Source of the DNA: Paenibacillus luteus | GTDB lineage: Bacteria; Bacillota; Bacilli; Paenibacillales; Paenibacillaceae | Assembly: GCF_006542765.1 (NCBI RefSeq) | Contig: NZ_SKCD01000021.1 | Span: 54,089 to 118,088 of the forward strand | DNA: 64,000 bases | Direction of reading: 5' to 3' | Part shown: in pieces, positions 17,883-27,077 of the stretch | Layout: each line of letters begins with the position of its first letter | Numbering within the stretch: position 1 is the stretch's first letter | The notes under the pieces: generated by a model | The model's database searches: none | Seen by the model: only the letters and a program-made list of their open reading frames with translations | Told to the model about the DNA's origin: nothing | Translations under genes and position numbers: made by a program

Positions 17883-18053
17883 ATGAATAAGGATCAGCAG
17901 CTTTCACTTTTGTTTCTCTTTCTAGGCGTCGTGTTTGTTATTGGAGGGATGGCGGTAAAAAGCGGTTTTGAATATTCGCCAATCCTAGGCTGGATTCTAG
18001 GGCTAATTGCGTTTTTAACAAGCACTTATTTTGCATCAAAAGCCAAAAAGTAA
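17883..18053 (+). CDS. Small two-helix membrane protein (56 aa)
   Basis: A 56-residue ORF with a strong GGGAGTG ribosome binding site. It has two hydrophobic segments (LLFLFLGVVFVIGGMAV and ILGWILGLIAFLTSTYF) separated by KSGFEYSP, and ends in a basic tail ASKAKK. No family was recognised. The clear ribosome binding site and amphipathic layout argue for a real small membrane protein. Confidence 0.7.
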   Translation: MNKDQQLSLLFLFLGVVFVIGGMAVKSGFEYSPILGWILGLIAFLTSTYFASKAKK

Positions 18054-18097
18054 GAAAATATAGGCTGCAACAATGGAAGAAAGCTTTGGAGGATGTT

Positions 18098-18370
18098 ATG
18101 AAAAAGAGAAATTGGGCACTGCTTGCAGGTACGATCGTTCTATTGTTTGCCCTGTCTAGATGGAATGCTTTCACGCATCTTACTTCTGCGCAAGTAACAG
18201 TAATCGCTGTGCATGAGCATGATATTGAAATTCAAGATCTGAGCGGACAACGCTCCACTGTTCGAATTCCAGACGGCATCTCGAAATTAATCGAAGCAGA
18301 CAAATCTTATTGGATTAAATACGAACACCGGGAGTGGGAAAAGCCAACCTTGGTCTCCATTGAGCCTTAG
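18098..18370 (+). CDS. Hypothetical secreted or membrane-anchored small protein
   Basis: About 90 residues: basic start MKKRN, one N-terminal hydrophobic helix (LLAGTIVLLFAL), then a small probably beta-rich extracellular domain (VTVIAVHEHDIEIQDL, STVRIPDG). It resembles signal-anchor proteins with a small OB-like domain, but no family is assigned. TTTGGAGG fits ATG 18098 with a short spacer. Confidence 0.65.
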   Translation: MKKRNWALLAGTIVLLFALSRWNAFTHLTSAQVTVIAVHEHDIEIQDLSGQRSTVRIPDGISKLIEADKSYWIKYEHREWEKPTLVSIEP

Positions 18371-18413
18371 TTGAAATTGTAAAAGGTAAAGGGAGCAGGA
18401 GAGGGGTTTTTAA

Positions 18414-19169
18414 ATGAACGAAAGGCTTCAACTCATCCGGGAGGAAGAGAAAAAATATCATGAGGCATGTTACGAACAACATCAACTGTTCGAAGAAGGC
18501 TCGTGGCTCCATCGGCCAGTGAAAACCGTCATGGATAACCTTGCATTATTGGCGAATGAGCCCGCTCCTTCCATTCTTGATTTGGGCTGCGGCGTGGGAA
18601 GGAACAGTATTCCAATGGCTCAAGCTTTATCTGAATCGGGAGGTCGTGTGATTTGCGTTGATCTGCTTGAATCAGCGCTTGTCCGTATGATGAATTATGC
18701 TACACAATATGGCGTTAGCCGCTATTTACAGCCTGTTGCTAGCGATATTGGTAGATATGACATTGCCAAGGATGCTTTTGATTATATCGTTGCTGTATCT
18801 TCGTTGGAGCATGTGATATCCGAAGAGGTTCTTATTGAAGTGTTAAACCGAATGACGGCAGGGACAAAAGAACGAGGAATCAACTGCATCATTATCAATA
18901 CAAATATTCATGAGATTGATGTACAAACAAATGTGAAACTCGAACCGTTAATGGAAATCAATATGGGAACACAAGAAATGAAAACGTTGCTTCAGCAAGC
19001 CTATACTAGCTGGGAGGTTTTAAATACTCACGTCAAACAGCTAGAGTTTATGATCAAACGACACGACAGGGATGTTTTGCTGAGTAGTGATTGCATCACC
19101 TATGTAGCGCGAAAAAAGCCAAGCGGACTTGGCGCAATGGACCTGGGAAAAAGGAGGGACGCTAATTAA
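18414..19169 (+). CDS. Class I SAM-dependent methyltransferase
   Basis: 251-residue methyltransferase with SAM-binding motif I DLGCGVGRNSI (about residue 53), motif II VICVDLLE (about 81) and a motif near YIVAVSSLEHV. The N-terminal 45 residues are helical and rich in Glu/Lys. The substrate cannot be named. Start has AGGAGAGG upstream. Sits alone between small membrane protein genes and a broken DinB gene. Confidence 0.82.
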   Translation: MNERLQLIREEEKKYHEACYEQHQLFEEGSWLHRPVKTVMDNLALLANEPAPSILDLGCGVGRNSIPMAQALSESGGRVICVDLLESALVRMMNYATQYGVSRYLQPVASDIGRYDIAKDAFDYIVAVSSLEHVISEEVLIEVLNRMTAGTKERGINCIIINTNIHEIDVQTNVKLEPLMEINMGTQEMKTLLQQAYTSWEVLNTHVKQLEFMIKRHDRDVLLSSDCITYVARKKPSGLGAMDLGKRRDAN

Positions 19170-19261
19170 CCTTCAACCACAAAAAACGTTTACATGGCAA
19201 TTAATAGCCTCTGCCTTGGTTTGTATGAATGCTTGGTTTCAATTTATAAATATTTACGTCA

Positions 19262-19657
19262 ATGGCGGTATCAAAACCATTTGACAAGCCAATGGCACTA
19301 CACTGTCATGTGCTGGCCACGGAGCAGATCTGGCTAGCCCGTATTCTTGGAGAAGATACTGCCGGACACGAAATATGGCCTGTGCTTACGTTTGTACAAT
19401 GCAGGCAGCTGATGGAGCAAAATAATAACGGCTATCAGTTGCTGTTCAAGCAGCTCGACAAGGCCGCTTTGGCGAAAAAGGCAGTTTATCTGAATAGTAA
19501 GGGCACCTAATTCTCAACAGCCGTAGGTGATATTTTGATGCATGTTTCCTTGCATGGGAGCTATCATCGCGGGCAAATGGCCTCATCGCTCAGACAAGCC
19601 GGGGCTGAACCGGTCAATACCGACTATATTGCTTATGTGCGTTCTTTTGAAGGCTAA
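19262..19657 (+). pseudogene. DinB/YfiT-like protein, broken
   Basis: The frame reads a DinB-family core (ALHCHVLATEQIWLARILGED at the start, in part), meets an in-frame TAA at 19508-19510 and then continues in the same frame with the family C-terminal metal motif ([16 protein letters not shown]) to TAA 19655-19657. The usual N-terminal helix with the first His is not recognisable upstream and there is no ribosome binding site at 19262. So it lost its N-terminus and acquired a nonsense codon. DinB proteins are four-helix metal-binding thiol transferases or related enzymes. Confidence 0.75.
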
Positions 19658-19831
19658 TCATGCTCCGTATTGCTTGGTTTCTCATTATGAAGTTGAATAT
19701 TTAGAACGATATCGTTAGTATAGAACAAGGCATGACGTTTTTTTGCATAGATAACCGTATGAGCGCGTATCCACTCGGGTTACACCTATACGATTTCAAA
19801 AAAAGAGAGAAGCACAACTAGGAGGAGCAGC

Positions 19832-20608
19832 ATGTCGAACTTACTGGAAAACAAAAACATCGTCATCATGGGCGTTGCGAATGACCGCAGCATTGCTTGG
19901 GGAGTAGCTAAATCCCTTCACAAGCAAGGAGCCAACCTTATTTTTACTTACCGCAAAGAGAGATCATTGGATAAGCTAACAAAGCTGCTGGAGCAGCATC
20001 AAATCACCGCTCTTCAGACGGTATCCTGCGATGTACTGGATGATGAAAGCGTAACGGCTGCTTTTCAGGACATTCAGCAGAAGTCTGGTATCATACACGG
20101 AGTGGTTCATTCGGTTGCTTTTGCCGATAAGGATGAGCTGCAAGGGGAATATGTGGATACGACTAGAGAGGGCTATCTGCTCGCACAGAATTCAAGTGCC
20201 TATTCATTGGTTGCCGTTGCCCGCGAAGCTAAGAAGCTAATGACCGAAGGCGGAAGCATTGTAACGCAAACGTATATTGGCGCAGAACGCGTTGTGAAAA
20301 ACTATAATGTGATGGGTGTGGCGAAAGCTGCACTTGAAGCCAGCGTGATGTATTTGGCAGAGGATTTGGGGAAATACGGCATCCGTGTCAATGCGGTATC
20401 CGCAGGACCGATCCGAACGCTGGCAGCCAAAGGCGTATCAGGCTTCAACGACATTATGTCGACCATTGAAGAACGAGCGCCGCTGCGCCGCAATATCGAC
20501 CAGGACGAGGTTGGCGACGCGACCATGTTCCTTCTAAGCCAATTGTCCCGTGGAATTACTGGCGAAGTGCTTCATGTCGATGCCGGCTATCATATTCTAG
20601 GTTTGTAA
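19832..20608 (+). CDS. fabI: Enoyl-[acyl-carrier-protein] reductase FabI
   Basis: 258-residue short-chain dehydrogenase of FAS II that reduces enoyl-ACP with NADH. FabI features are the GVANDRSIAWG cofactor loop near the N-terminus, SVAFADKDELQG, the YNVMGVAKA active site (Tyr-x6-Lys) and GPIRTLAAKGV. Starts after AGGAGGAGC. Single gene with its own terminator (20617-20653). Confidence 0.95.
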   Translation: MSNLLENKNIVIMGVANDRSIAWGVAKSLHKQGANLIFTYRKERSLDKLTKLLEQHQITALQTVSCDVLDDESVTAAFQDIQQKSGIIHGVVHSVAFADKDELQGEYVDTTREGYLLAQNSSAYSLVAVAREAKKLMTEGGSIVTQTYIGAERVVKNYNVMGVAKAALEASVMYLAEDLGKYGIRVNAVSAGPIRTLAAKGVSGFNDIMSTIEERAPLRRNIDQDEVGDATMFLLSQLSRGITGEVLHVDAGYHILGL

Positions 20609-20616
20609 GCAGTACA

Positions 20617-20653
20617 AAAAGGCTCAGATTCCGTAATGGAATCTGAGCCTTTT
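20617..20653. terminator. Bidirectional terminator between fabI and nagZ
   Basis: 16-bp perfect stem (arms 20617-20632 and 20638-20653) with A and T flanks on both sides, loop GTAAT. It can end both converging genes. Confidence 0.85.
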
Positions 20654-20738
20654 AATATGGCCAACTTTTTCTAACGAAGAGGATTCTGGTTCAGCGCTCC
20701 AAGATCTGATTTTAAGGTGATAGAAGGGCAATGGCCAT

Positions 20739-22010
20739 CTACTTTTGTTTTTTCGCTTGTAATGCGGATTGAATGTGATGATTCACGGCTTCGATATCAA
20801 CGGAGGCCGTCGCATTATCTTTCAGCTGGTATTTGTCCTTTAAGCTCAGGATGCGATAAACGCTCTGATCCATCCGCTCTTTAGTAAGCACACCATCGCG
20901 GGCAGCTTGCTTAAGCGATTTGAGGACTGAAATTTGTGTTGCATAATCATGCCCAATTAAAATAATGTCGCTACCGGCTTGCACGGAATCTACGGCTGCC
21001 TCGCCGACATTAAAATGCTCCGTAATTCCGCCCATCGTCATATCGTCAGTAATGACAACACCATCATAATCAAGTTCCTCGCGAAGCAATCCGGTAATCA
21101 TCTTCTTCGACAAGGAAGCCGGGTAATCCGGGTCGATCTTTGGAATCAATAAATGAGCAATCATGATCGCATCGGCACCCTGCTGAATGGCCTCTTCAAA
21201 CGGAAGCAGCTCGAAGGCTTTTAATTCATCGAGCGTCTTGTTAACGACAGGTAGGTCCAAGTGTGAATCGACGGAGGTATCTCCGTGACCGGGGAAATGC
21301 TTGACTACAGCCGCTACCTGTTTGGATTGAATGGCCTTCATGGTCTCGATGCCATGTGTAATGACAGTATCAGCTTTAGCGCCAAAGGAGCGATTGCCAA
21401 TGACCGGATTTTTGGGATTGCTGTTAATATCAAGGACGGGCGCAAAATCCATATTAAAGCCAAGCGCGCGTACTTCTTCGCCAAGAGCTTGTCCGATTAA
21501 ATTCGTATAGTTGGCATTAGCAGCTTTGCCAACATCGGCAGCAGGCGGCAGCTTCTTAAATTCATCCGGCATCCGGCTCACTTTCCCGCCTTCTTGATCG
21601 ATGCTTAGCCATAGCGGCGCTTGGTTACCCTGGTTTGCCTGTTTAAGCTGATTTAAAAACTTGAGTGTTTGTGATGCACCGGTAATGTTATCCTTGTATA
21701 GGATAAATCCGCCAACATGATAGCTGTCGATCATTTCTTTGGCATGATCCTGTATGGATGTGCCTTCTAATCCGACAAGGACCATCTGGCCTATTTTTTC
21801 ATCCAGGGTCATATCGGCAATTTTTTCTGCAATTGGATCGATGGCTGCTGTAGGCTCGGCAGTTGGAGCTGCGGATGGTTCGATAATAGGTTGTGTGCTC
21901 GGAACAACAGTTGGATTCGTAGAAGAATCGGTTCCATTTGAAGTGTTTGTACTGCTGCAGCCTGAAAAAATAAGCATAATGGAAATAACGGTAGCTATTT
22001 TCAAGTTCAT
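20739..22010 (-). CDS. nagZ: Beta-N-acetylhexosaminidase lipoprotein, GH3 (NagZ-like)
   Basis: 423-residue glycoside hydrolase family 3 enzyme that releases N-acetylglucosamine from cell wall muropeptides. N-terminal lipobox IFSGC (about residues 14-18) and a Pro/Thr/Ser linker anchor it outside the membrane. Catalytic-domain motifs are DQEGGKVSRMP, KHFPGHGDTSVDSHLDLP (the acid/base His and Asp loop), MIAHLLIPKID and VITDDMTMGG with the Asp nucleophile. ATG at 22010 follows AAAGAGGT (minus strand); the TTG one codon earlier is less likely. Counterpart of B. subtilis NagZ (YbbD), without its C-terminal amidase domain. Confidence 0.9.
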   Translation of the reverse strand: MNLKIATVISIMLIFSGCSSTNTSNGTDSSTNPTVVPSTQPIIEPSAAPTAEPTAAIDPIAEKIADMTLDEKIGQMVLVGLEGTSIQDHAKEMIDSYHVGGFILYKDNITGASQTLKFLNQLKQANQGNQAPLWLSIDQEGGKVSRMPDEFKKLPPAADVGKAANANYTNLIGQALGEEVRALGFNMDFAPVLDINSNPKNPVIGNRSFGAKADTVITHGIETMKAIQSKQVAAVVKHFPGHGDTSVDSHLDLPVVNKTLDELKAFELLPFEEAIQQGADAIMIAHLLIPKIDPDYPASLSKKMITGLLREELDYDGVVITDDMTMGGITEHFNVGEAAVDSVQAGSDIILIGHDYATQISVLKSLKQAARDGVLTKERMDQSVYRILSLKDKYQLKDNATASVDIEAVNHHIQSALQAKKQK

Positions 22011-22196
22011 CAACGATACCTCTTTCTAGCAATATCCCCTTGAATAAGTTGGGGCATACCAAGCTAATGTTTTTAACTGACGAGGATTGACGATCAGATG
22101 TTGGAGCAGAAAACCACATATATCACTCTCTCACATCATAAGCTGTATAGGTCATGAATGCCATGATTAGATGAACAAGTGATAGGGAGTGGAAGA

Positions 22197-23390
22197 ATGG
22201 AAAATCCACCTCATGACGGGAAAGACAACAAACAAGTTCCACAGCCTTTTAGAAAGAGTGACGGTGCTGGCGGGATTGACCGTGGTCCGAGGGATATCAT
22301 GCGTGATAAAGAAAATCCGAATATGTTCGTGCCGCCAGTGACAGACGCCGGTTTGCTTCCCAATTTGAAATTTTCTTATTCAGATACGCATATGCAACTA
22401 AATCAAGGAGGTTGGTCTCGGGAAATTACGGTCCGTGACCTGCCTATTGCGACAACACTTGCTGGCGTGAACATGAGCCTTAATGCAGGCGGAGTTCGCG
22501 AGCTTCACTGGCACCAGCAGGCAGAGTGGGCCTATATGCTTATTGGAAAAGCAAGGATTACTTCTGTGGATCAAGTCGGCCGTAATTTTATTGCTGATGT
22601 CGGAGAAGGTGATCTGTGGTATTTTCCTGCCGGCATTCCTCATTCCATTCAAGGCCTTGAGGGCGGATGCGAGTTTTTACTCGTTTTTGATGACGGCAGC
22701 TTCTCCGACCTCAACACACTTTCGATTTCCGATTGGTTTGCTCATACGCCAAAGGAAGTGCTCTCTGCTAATTTTGGCGTCCCGGAACAGGCGTTTAAGG
22801 ACATACCATCCGATCAGGTCTATATTTATCAGGATAAAGTGCCAGGTACACTTGAGAGTCAGAAGGTTCAATCTCCCTACGGAACGATACCGCTGAGCTT
22901 TACGCACAGCCTGCTTGCTCAGCCGCCGCTTAAAACGCCTGGAGGCAGCGTGCGTATTGTGGATTCCTCCAACTTTCCGATCTCGAAGACGGTTGCTGCC
23001 GCCTTAGTGGAAGTAGAGCCGGGAGGAATGAGAGAGCTACACTGGCATCCGAATAATGACGAGTGGCAGTATTACCTTGCCGGACAAGGGCGGATGACGG
23101 TTTTTGCCGGAAACGGGGCTGCGCGAACCTTCGACTATCGTGCGGGAGATGTCGGATATGTTCCATTTGCGTATGGTCATTATATCCAAAATACGGGAGA
23201 GCAATCCTTATGGTTTTTGGAAATATTCAAAAGCGACCGTTTCGTCGATGTTTCGCTGAATCAATGGATGGCTTTAACGCCGTGTGAGTTGGTTAAGAGT
23301 AATTTGAATGTCGGAGACGAGCTGCTGGATGCGCTGCGCAAACAAAAGTGGCCGGTTGTGAAGTATCCGGGTTTTTCTTATGAGCCTTAA
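22197..23390 (+). CDS. Bicupin oxalate decarboxylase-like protein
   Basis: 397-residue protein with two cupin domains. The first Mn site is H104-W-H106 with E110 and a later His at about 149; the second is HWHPNNDEW. This is the OxdC/OxdD layout, which splits oxalate to formate and CO2. The N-terminal lid loop that carries the proton-donor Glu162 in B. subtilis OxdC (SENST) here reads SDLNT (about 170-174), so the Glu is an Asp. Activity may differ. ATG 22197 follows GGGAGTGG. Ends at a strong terminator. Confidence 0.85.
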   Translation: MENPPHDGKDNKQVPQPFRKSDGAGGIDRGPRDIMRDKENPNMFVPPVTDAGLLPNLKFSYSDTHMQLNQGGWSREITVRDLPIATTLAGVNMSLNAGGVRELHWHQQAEWAYMLIGKARITSVDQVGRNFIADVGEGDLWYFPAGIPHSIQGLEGGCEFLLVFDDGSFSDLNTLSISDWFAHTPKEVLSANFGVPEQAFKDIPSDQVYIYQDKVPGTLESQKVQSPYGTIPLSFTHSLLAQPPLKTPGGSVRIVDSSNFPISKTVAAALVEVEPGGMRELHWHPNNDEWQYYLAGQGRMTVFAGNGAARTFDYRAGDVGYVPFAYGHYIQNTGEQSLWFLEIFKSDRFVDVSLNQWMALTPCELVKSNLNVGDELLDALRKQKWPVVKYPGFSYEP

Positions 23391-23407
23391 AGAATCTGAT
23401 ACAAAAT

Positions 23408-23462
23408 AAGAAGAATTTCCATTTGCCTGAGCCGGGCGCGTTGGAAATTCTTCTTTTTTTAT
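23408..23462. terminator. Terminator after the bicupin gene
   Basis: 13-bp stem (arms 23408-23420 and 23443-23455), T tract to 23462, closing the oxalate decarboxylase-like gene; the converging hxlR gene ends at 23459. Confidence 0.8.
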
Positions 23463-23821
23463 TTGTTGAAAATATTTTCTTCCAGCACATCATGTTTATT
23501 GCCCAATACTTTCACGATATGGCATTCTCCCCAAGCCGATAGCGAATCCAAGATAGCTTTCAAGCTTTGGCCATATTCACTGAGTTGATACTCGACCTTA
23601 GGGGGAACCTGATTATATACGATGCGATTTATAATTCCGTCTTCTTCAAGCTCTCTAAGCTGCTGCGTCAGCATCTTTTGGGTAATGTCAGGAATGAGCC
23701 GCTTGAGCTCACTTGTCCTCTTCAAACCATGCGTCAAATGGCATAGGATGATGCATTTCCACTTGCCACCGATAACCTCTAGTGTGGCCTCCACACTCAC
23801 GTTATATTTCTTTTTGATCAT
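23459..23821 (-). CDS. HxlR-family winged-helix regulator
   Basis: 120-residue HxlR/YodB-type transcription factor: GGKWKCIILCHL, the LTQQLRELEEDGII recognition-helix stretch and VEYQLSEYG wing. Cysteines at 23 and 27 could sense electrophiles or redox, as in HypR/YodB relatives, but the usual N-terminal Cys6 is absent. It is divergent from an MFS exporter and aldo-keto reductase, with twin palindromic operators in between (23851-23883), so it very likely represses them and itself. Confidence 0.9.
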   Translation of the reverse strand: MIKKKYNVSVEATLEVIGGKWKCIILCHLTHGLKRTSELKRLIPDITQKMLTQQLRELEEDGIINRIVYNQVPPKVEYQLSEYGQSLKAILDSLSAWGECHIVKVLGNKHDVLEENIFNK

Positions 23822-23850
23822 GCTGTGACTCCTCTATGTTCATGATATGG

Positions 23851-23883
23851 GTACTTAAAAGTACCTATAGTACTTATAAGTAC
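23851..23883. promoter_or_regulatory. Twin palindromic operator for HxlR regulator
   Basis: Two perfect or near-perfect 14-bp palindromes, GTACTTAAAAGTAC (23851-23864) and GTACTTATAAGTAC (23870-23883), 19 bp apart centre to centre, in the 155-bp divergent region between hxlR and the MFS gene. Two turns of helix apart suits two dimers on one face. Confidence 0.75.
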
Positions 23884-23976
23884 GTACTGTTCAATTTGCT
23901 CGGCATAACCGATAATAACATTCATCGGCCGATCAACGCTACACTATTTATTATATAGACAGAGGATGGGGGAAGC

Positions 23977-25179
23977 ATGATGACAACAGAAAAAAGAAGA
24001 AGTACATTAGCGCTGCTGGCGTTAGCAGTTAGCGCGTTTGCCATAGGAACAACGGAATTCATTAGCGTCGGATTGCTGCCGCTCATTTCGCAGGACTTGA
24101 ATATTTCGGTTACGACAGCCGGTTTAACCGTGACGTTATATGCGCTAGGAGTGATGTTCGGCGCACCGATTCTCACATCCTTGACGACGAAGATACCGCG
24201 AAAAACGCTGTTGCTGGCGATCATGGTTGTCTTTATTATCGGAAACTCGCTAGCAGCTACGGCTTCGACGATAACATTTTTGCTGATTGCGAGAATTATT
24301 TCGGCTTTTGCACACGGTGTGTTTATGTCCATTGGGTCCACGATCGCCGCTGACGTTGTCTCTTCAGACCGCAGAGCAAGCGCGATTGCGATTATGTTTA
24401 CGGGATTGACCGTTGCTACGATAACCGGTGTACCTATCGGAACGTTTATTGGACAGCAACTGGGTTGGCGAGCTGCTTTTATTGCAATCGTTATTGTAGG
24501 AATTATAGCGTTCATCGCGAACAGCATTCTTGTCCCATCTGATTTGCGCAAAGGTACGCCGACGACAATTGCCCAGCAAATGAAGCTGTTTACGAATGGC
24601 CGATTGCTGCTCATCTTTATCATTACAGCATTAGGTTATGGCGGAACCTTTGCCGTATTCACTTATTTAGCCCCAATGTTACAGGAATTAAGCGGGTTTA
24701 AAGAAAATCATGTGACCGTTATTCTGCTCTTTTATGGAATCGCGATTGCAATTGGCAATGTAATTGGCGGGAAGTTAGCCAATCGCAAGCCTTTAAAAGC
24801 ATTATTTTATATGTTTATTATACAAGCCGTTGTATTGTTTATTCTGGCAATTACAGCTCCATTTAAAATCGCCGCGCTGATTACGATCCTCCTGATGGGC
24901 CTGTTCCATTTCATGAACGTTGCAGGGCTTCAGGTCTATGTGGTCATGCTGGCTGAGAGGTTGATGCCTGGCGGCGTCGATGTTGCTTCAGCCATTAACA
25001 TTGCGGCGTTTAATGCAGGTATTGCCATTGGTGCATATCTAGGCGGAGTAGTGACCGATTCCATTGGACTGATTCATACGTCTTGGTTTGGCGGGATTAT
25101 GGTGGTGGCAGCCGTGCTGTTGACGGGCTGGAGTCTCAAGCTGGAGCGCAAGGATAATTTGAAAGAAAAGACAGTTTAA
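23977..25179 (+). CDS. MFS efflux transporter (AraJ/sugar-efflux type)
   Basis: 400-residue major facilitator with 12 predicted helices of the YdhP/AraJ family. Motif GTTEFISVGLLPLI in the first helix and AGLTVTLYALGVMFGAPILT are typical, with RKTLLLAIM after helix 2 and LIARIISAFAHGVFMSIGS as the following conserved segment. Start ATGATG after GGGGGAAGC. It shares the HxlR operator region and probably an operon with the reductase 32 bp downstream. Likely exports a toxic small molecule; substrate unknown. Confidence 0.88.
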   Translation: MMTTEKRRSTLALLALAVSAFAIGTTEFISVGLLPLISQDLNISVTTAGLTVTLYALGVMFGAPILTSLTTKIPRKTLLLAIMVVFIIGNSLAATASTITFLLIARIISAFAHGVFMSIGSTIAADVVSSDRRASAIAIMFTGLTVATITGVPIGTFIGQQLGWRAAFIAIVIVGIIAFIANSILVPSDLRKGTPTTIAQQMKLFTNGRLLLIFIITALGYGGTFAVFTYLAPMLQELSGFKENHVTVILLFYGIAIAIGNVIGGKLANRKPLKALFYMFIIQAVVLFILAITAPFKIAALITILLMGLFHFMNVAGLQVYVVMLAERLMPGGVDVASAINIAAFNAGIAIGAYLGGVVTDSIGLIHTSWFGGIMVVAAVLLTGWSLKLERKDNLKEKTV

Positions 25180-25211
25180 ATATACTATTTGACTAGCGGA
25201 GGAAACCTATA

Positions 25212-26051
25212 ATGAAACATTTACAAGCGACAACAACTTTGCATAATGGCGTGGAAATGCCTTGGTTTGGCCTAGGCGTATTTAAAGTAGAGGAAGGCGA
25301 AGAGCTGGAACAGGCGGTAGCTTCAGCAATTAAAAATGGATATCGGAGCATCGATACCGCAGCCATCTACGGTAACGAAGCGGGTGTTGGAAGAGGAATC
25401 AAGCTGGGACTTCAGCAAGCAGGCATTAGTCGCGAGCAGCTGTTTGTGACATCTAAAGTATGGAATGCAGATTTAGGCTACGAAGAGACGCTTGCGGCCT
25501 ATAAGGCGAGTCTTGACAAGCTTGGACTTGATTATCTTGATCTTTATCTGATTCATTGGCCAGTGGAAGGAAAGTTCGCGGAAGCATGGCGTGCATTGGA
25601 AACCATATATAAAGAAGAAAAAGTGCGGGCGATTGGGATAAGCAATTTTCAAGTTCATCATATCGAGCATTTAATGAAAACAGCGAAAATCAAACCGATG
25701 ATTAATCAAGTGGAGTATCACCCGCGATTAACGCAAGAAGAGCTTAGAGCATACTGCGCGCAAAACGGGATTCAACTCGAGGCTTGGTCACCGCTGATGC
25801 AAGGGCAGCTGCTTGACCACCCGCTTCTGCGGGAAATTGCGGACAGCTATAACAAATCAGTGGCACAGGTCATTTTACGCTGGGATTTGCAAAATGGCGT
25901 TGTTACCATACCGAAATCAACGAAGGAAACACGAATCATCGCTAATGCAGACGTATTTGATTTTGAGCTATCTGCAGAGGATATGGCCCGCATTAGCGGC
26001 TTGAATGAGAATCACCGCGTAGGTCCGGACCCGGATAATTTCGATTTTTAA
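25212..26051 (+). CDS. Aldo/keto reductase
   Basis: 279-residue NADPH aldo-keto reductase of the YvgN/methylglyoxal reductase type. The catalytic tetrad is complete: Asp48, Tyr53, Lys82, His115 (in LIHWPVEG). The cofactor-side stretch IPKSTKETRI is at about residue 234. Placed with HxlR and an exporter, it is suited to detoxify aldehydes or quinones. Confidence 0.92.
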   Translation: MKHLQATTTLHNGVEMPWFGLGVFKVEEGEELEQAVASAIKNGYRSIDTAAIYGNEAGVGRGIKLGLQQAGISREQLFVTSKVWNADLGYEETLAAYKASLDKLGLDYLDLYLIHWPVEGKFAEAWRALETIYKEEKVRAIGISNFQVHHIEHLMKTAKIKPMINQVEYHPRLTQEELRAYCAQNGIQLEAWSPLMQGQLLDHPLLREIADSYNKSVAQVILRWDLQNGVVTIPKSTKETRIIANADVFDFELSAEDMARISGLNENHRVGPDPDNFDF

Positions 26052-26057
26052 TAGGGG

Positions 26058-26094
26058 AGAGACAAAGAATGTTATATTCTTTGTCTCTTTTTTT
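26058..26094. terminator. Terminator after the aldo/keto reductase
   Basis: 13-bp perfect stem (26058-26070 and 26076-26088), loop GTTAT, followed by seven T. Confidence 0.9.
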
Positions 26095-26189
26095 GGTATT
26101 TCCCACCTAACCATGAAGTTACTCGGCACCAATCGGAAATTGTGTTAAAATATGTATTAGACCAAATTATGATGAGCGGAGGCCATGAA

Positions 26190-26414
26190 ATGGAAAAAGA
26201 CAAAAACAACCTTCATGAAACGCAGACATCAAGAATGGAAACGGTAAGTTCCTTTCAACCCCTCTATGAGGATGCGCAGCGGATTGAAGGCGGTGGCGTC
26301 CCTAAAAAGGTGATTTGGAGTACACTGCCCAAGGGCATTCGGGTGATTGGCTATATTTTTACTGCACTTGCTGTAGCTATGCTCCTTATCGCACTTAGCA
26401 CAAATTTCTATTGA
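26190..26414 (+). CDS. Small single-pass membrane protein (74 aa)
   Basis: 74 residues: hydrophilic, Glu/Lys/Gln-rich N-terminus and one C-terminal helix (VIGYIFTALAVAMLLIALS), so it is probably tail-anchored. ATG 26190 has GCGGAGG upstream; a frame from 26142 exists but lacks a ribosome binding site. No family recognised. Confidence 0.6.
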   Translation: MEKDKNNLHETQTSRMETVSSFQPLYEDAQRIEGGGVPKKVIWSTLPKGIRVIGYIFTALAVAMLLIALSTNFY

Positions 26415-26447
26415 TTTTTACTTTCATATTTAGGAGATATTTTTAAC

Positions 26448-27005
26448 ATGCTAAAGTATAATATTTGTTTTATTAAGCGCGGGGATGAAATCCTATTGCT
26501 CAACCGGGAAAGGTCTAGTTGGATGGGCTGCTGGAACGGTATTGGAGGCAAGCTTGATCCTAAGGAGACGCCCCGCGACTCCATGATTAGAGAGCTGGAA
26601 GAGGAAACAGGCATTCAATCCTATTTATTGAAATTCAAAGGATTGGTTACATGGACGGGCGATGATTTTGACTTTGGTGGGATGTATGCCTATGTCGCTG
26701 AAGTGCCTGATGACTTTGAATATGTCACGCCGGTTAAAACGGACGAGGGGATTTTGGATTGGAAAAAAATAGATTGGATTCTGCACTCGGATAATGTCGG
26801 CATTGTTTCGAATATACCCATCACGCTGCCATACATGCTAAATGAACAGGAATGCTTCAATCATCATTGTGTGTATGAAAAGGGGAAGCTGCTAGACATT
26901 CATCATGACCGGATATCTCCGGATATCGAAAACGATGAAGTAAGCAGGGAGATTTTTTTTCATAGCTGTATAGCCAAACAACAAGTGATCATTTGCAGGT
27001 TATAG
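26448..27005 (+). CDS. NUDIX hydrolase
   Basis: 185-residue NUDIX hydrolase of the MutT/YvcI kind. Nudix box runs from GIGGKLDPKE through RELEEETGI (about 27-50) with all the key Glu residues. The protein probably cleaves a nucleoside diphosphate derivative such as 8-oxo-dGTP; substrate not readable. It follows the small membrane protein by 33 bp. Confidence 0.85.
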   Translation: MLKYNICFIKRGDEILLLNRERSSWMGCWNGIGGKLDPKETPRDSMIRELEEETGIQSYLLKFKGLVTWTGDDFDFGGMYAYVAEVPDDFEYVTPVKTDEGILDWKKIDWILHSDNVGIVSNIPITLPYMLNEQECFNHHCVYEKGKLLDIHHDRISPDIENDEVSREIFFHSCIAKQQVIICRL

Positions 27006-27077
27006 TTGATTTATGAGTGCGGTTTAGGTTATTTTGCATATAAGGATATCCCTACATAGAACCTACAGAATAGAGGA

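Noticed and set aside
23922..24623. 233-residue minus-strand frame
   Set aside because: Antisense to the MFS gene, low-complexity Ile/Ala/Val/Pro, no ribosome binding site.
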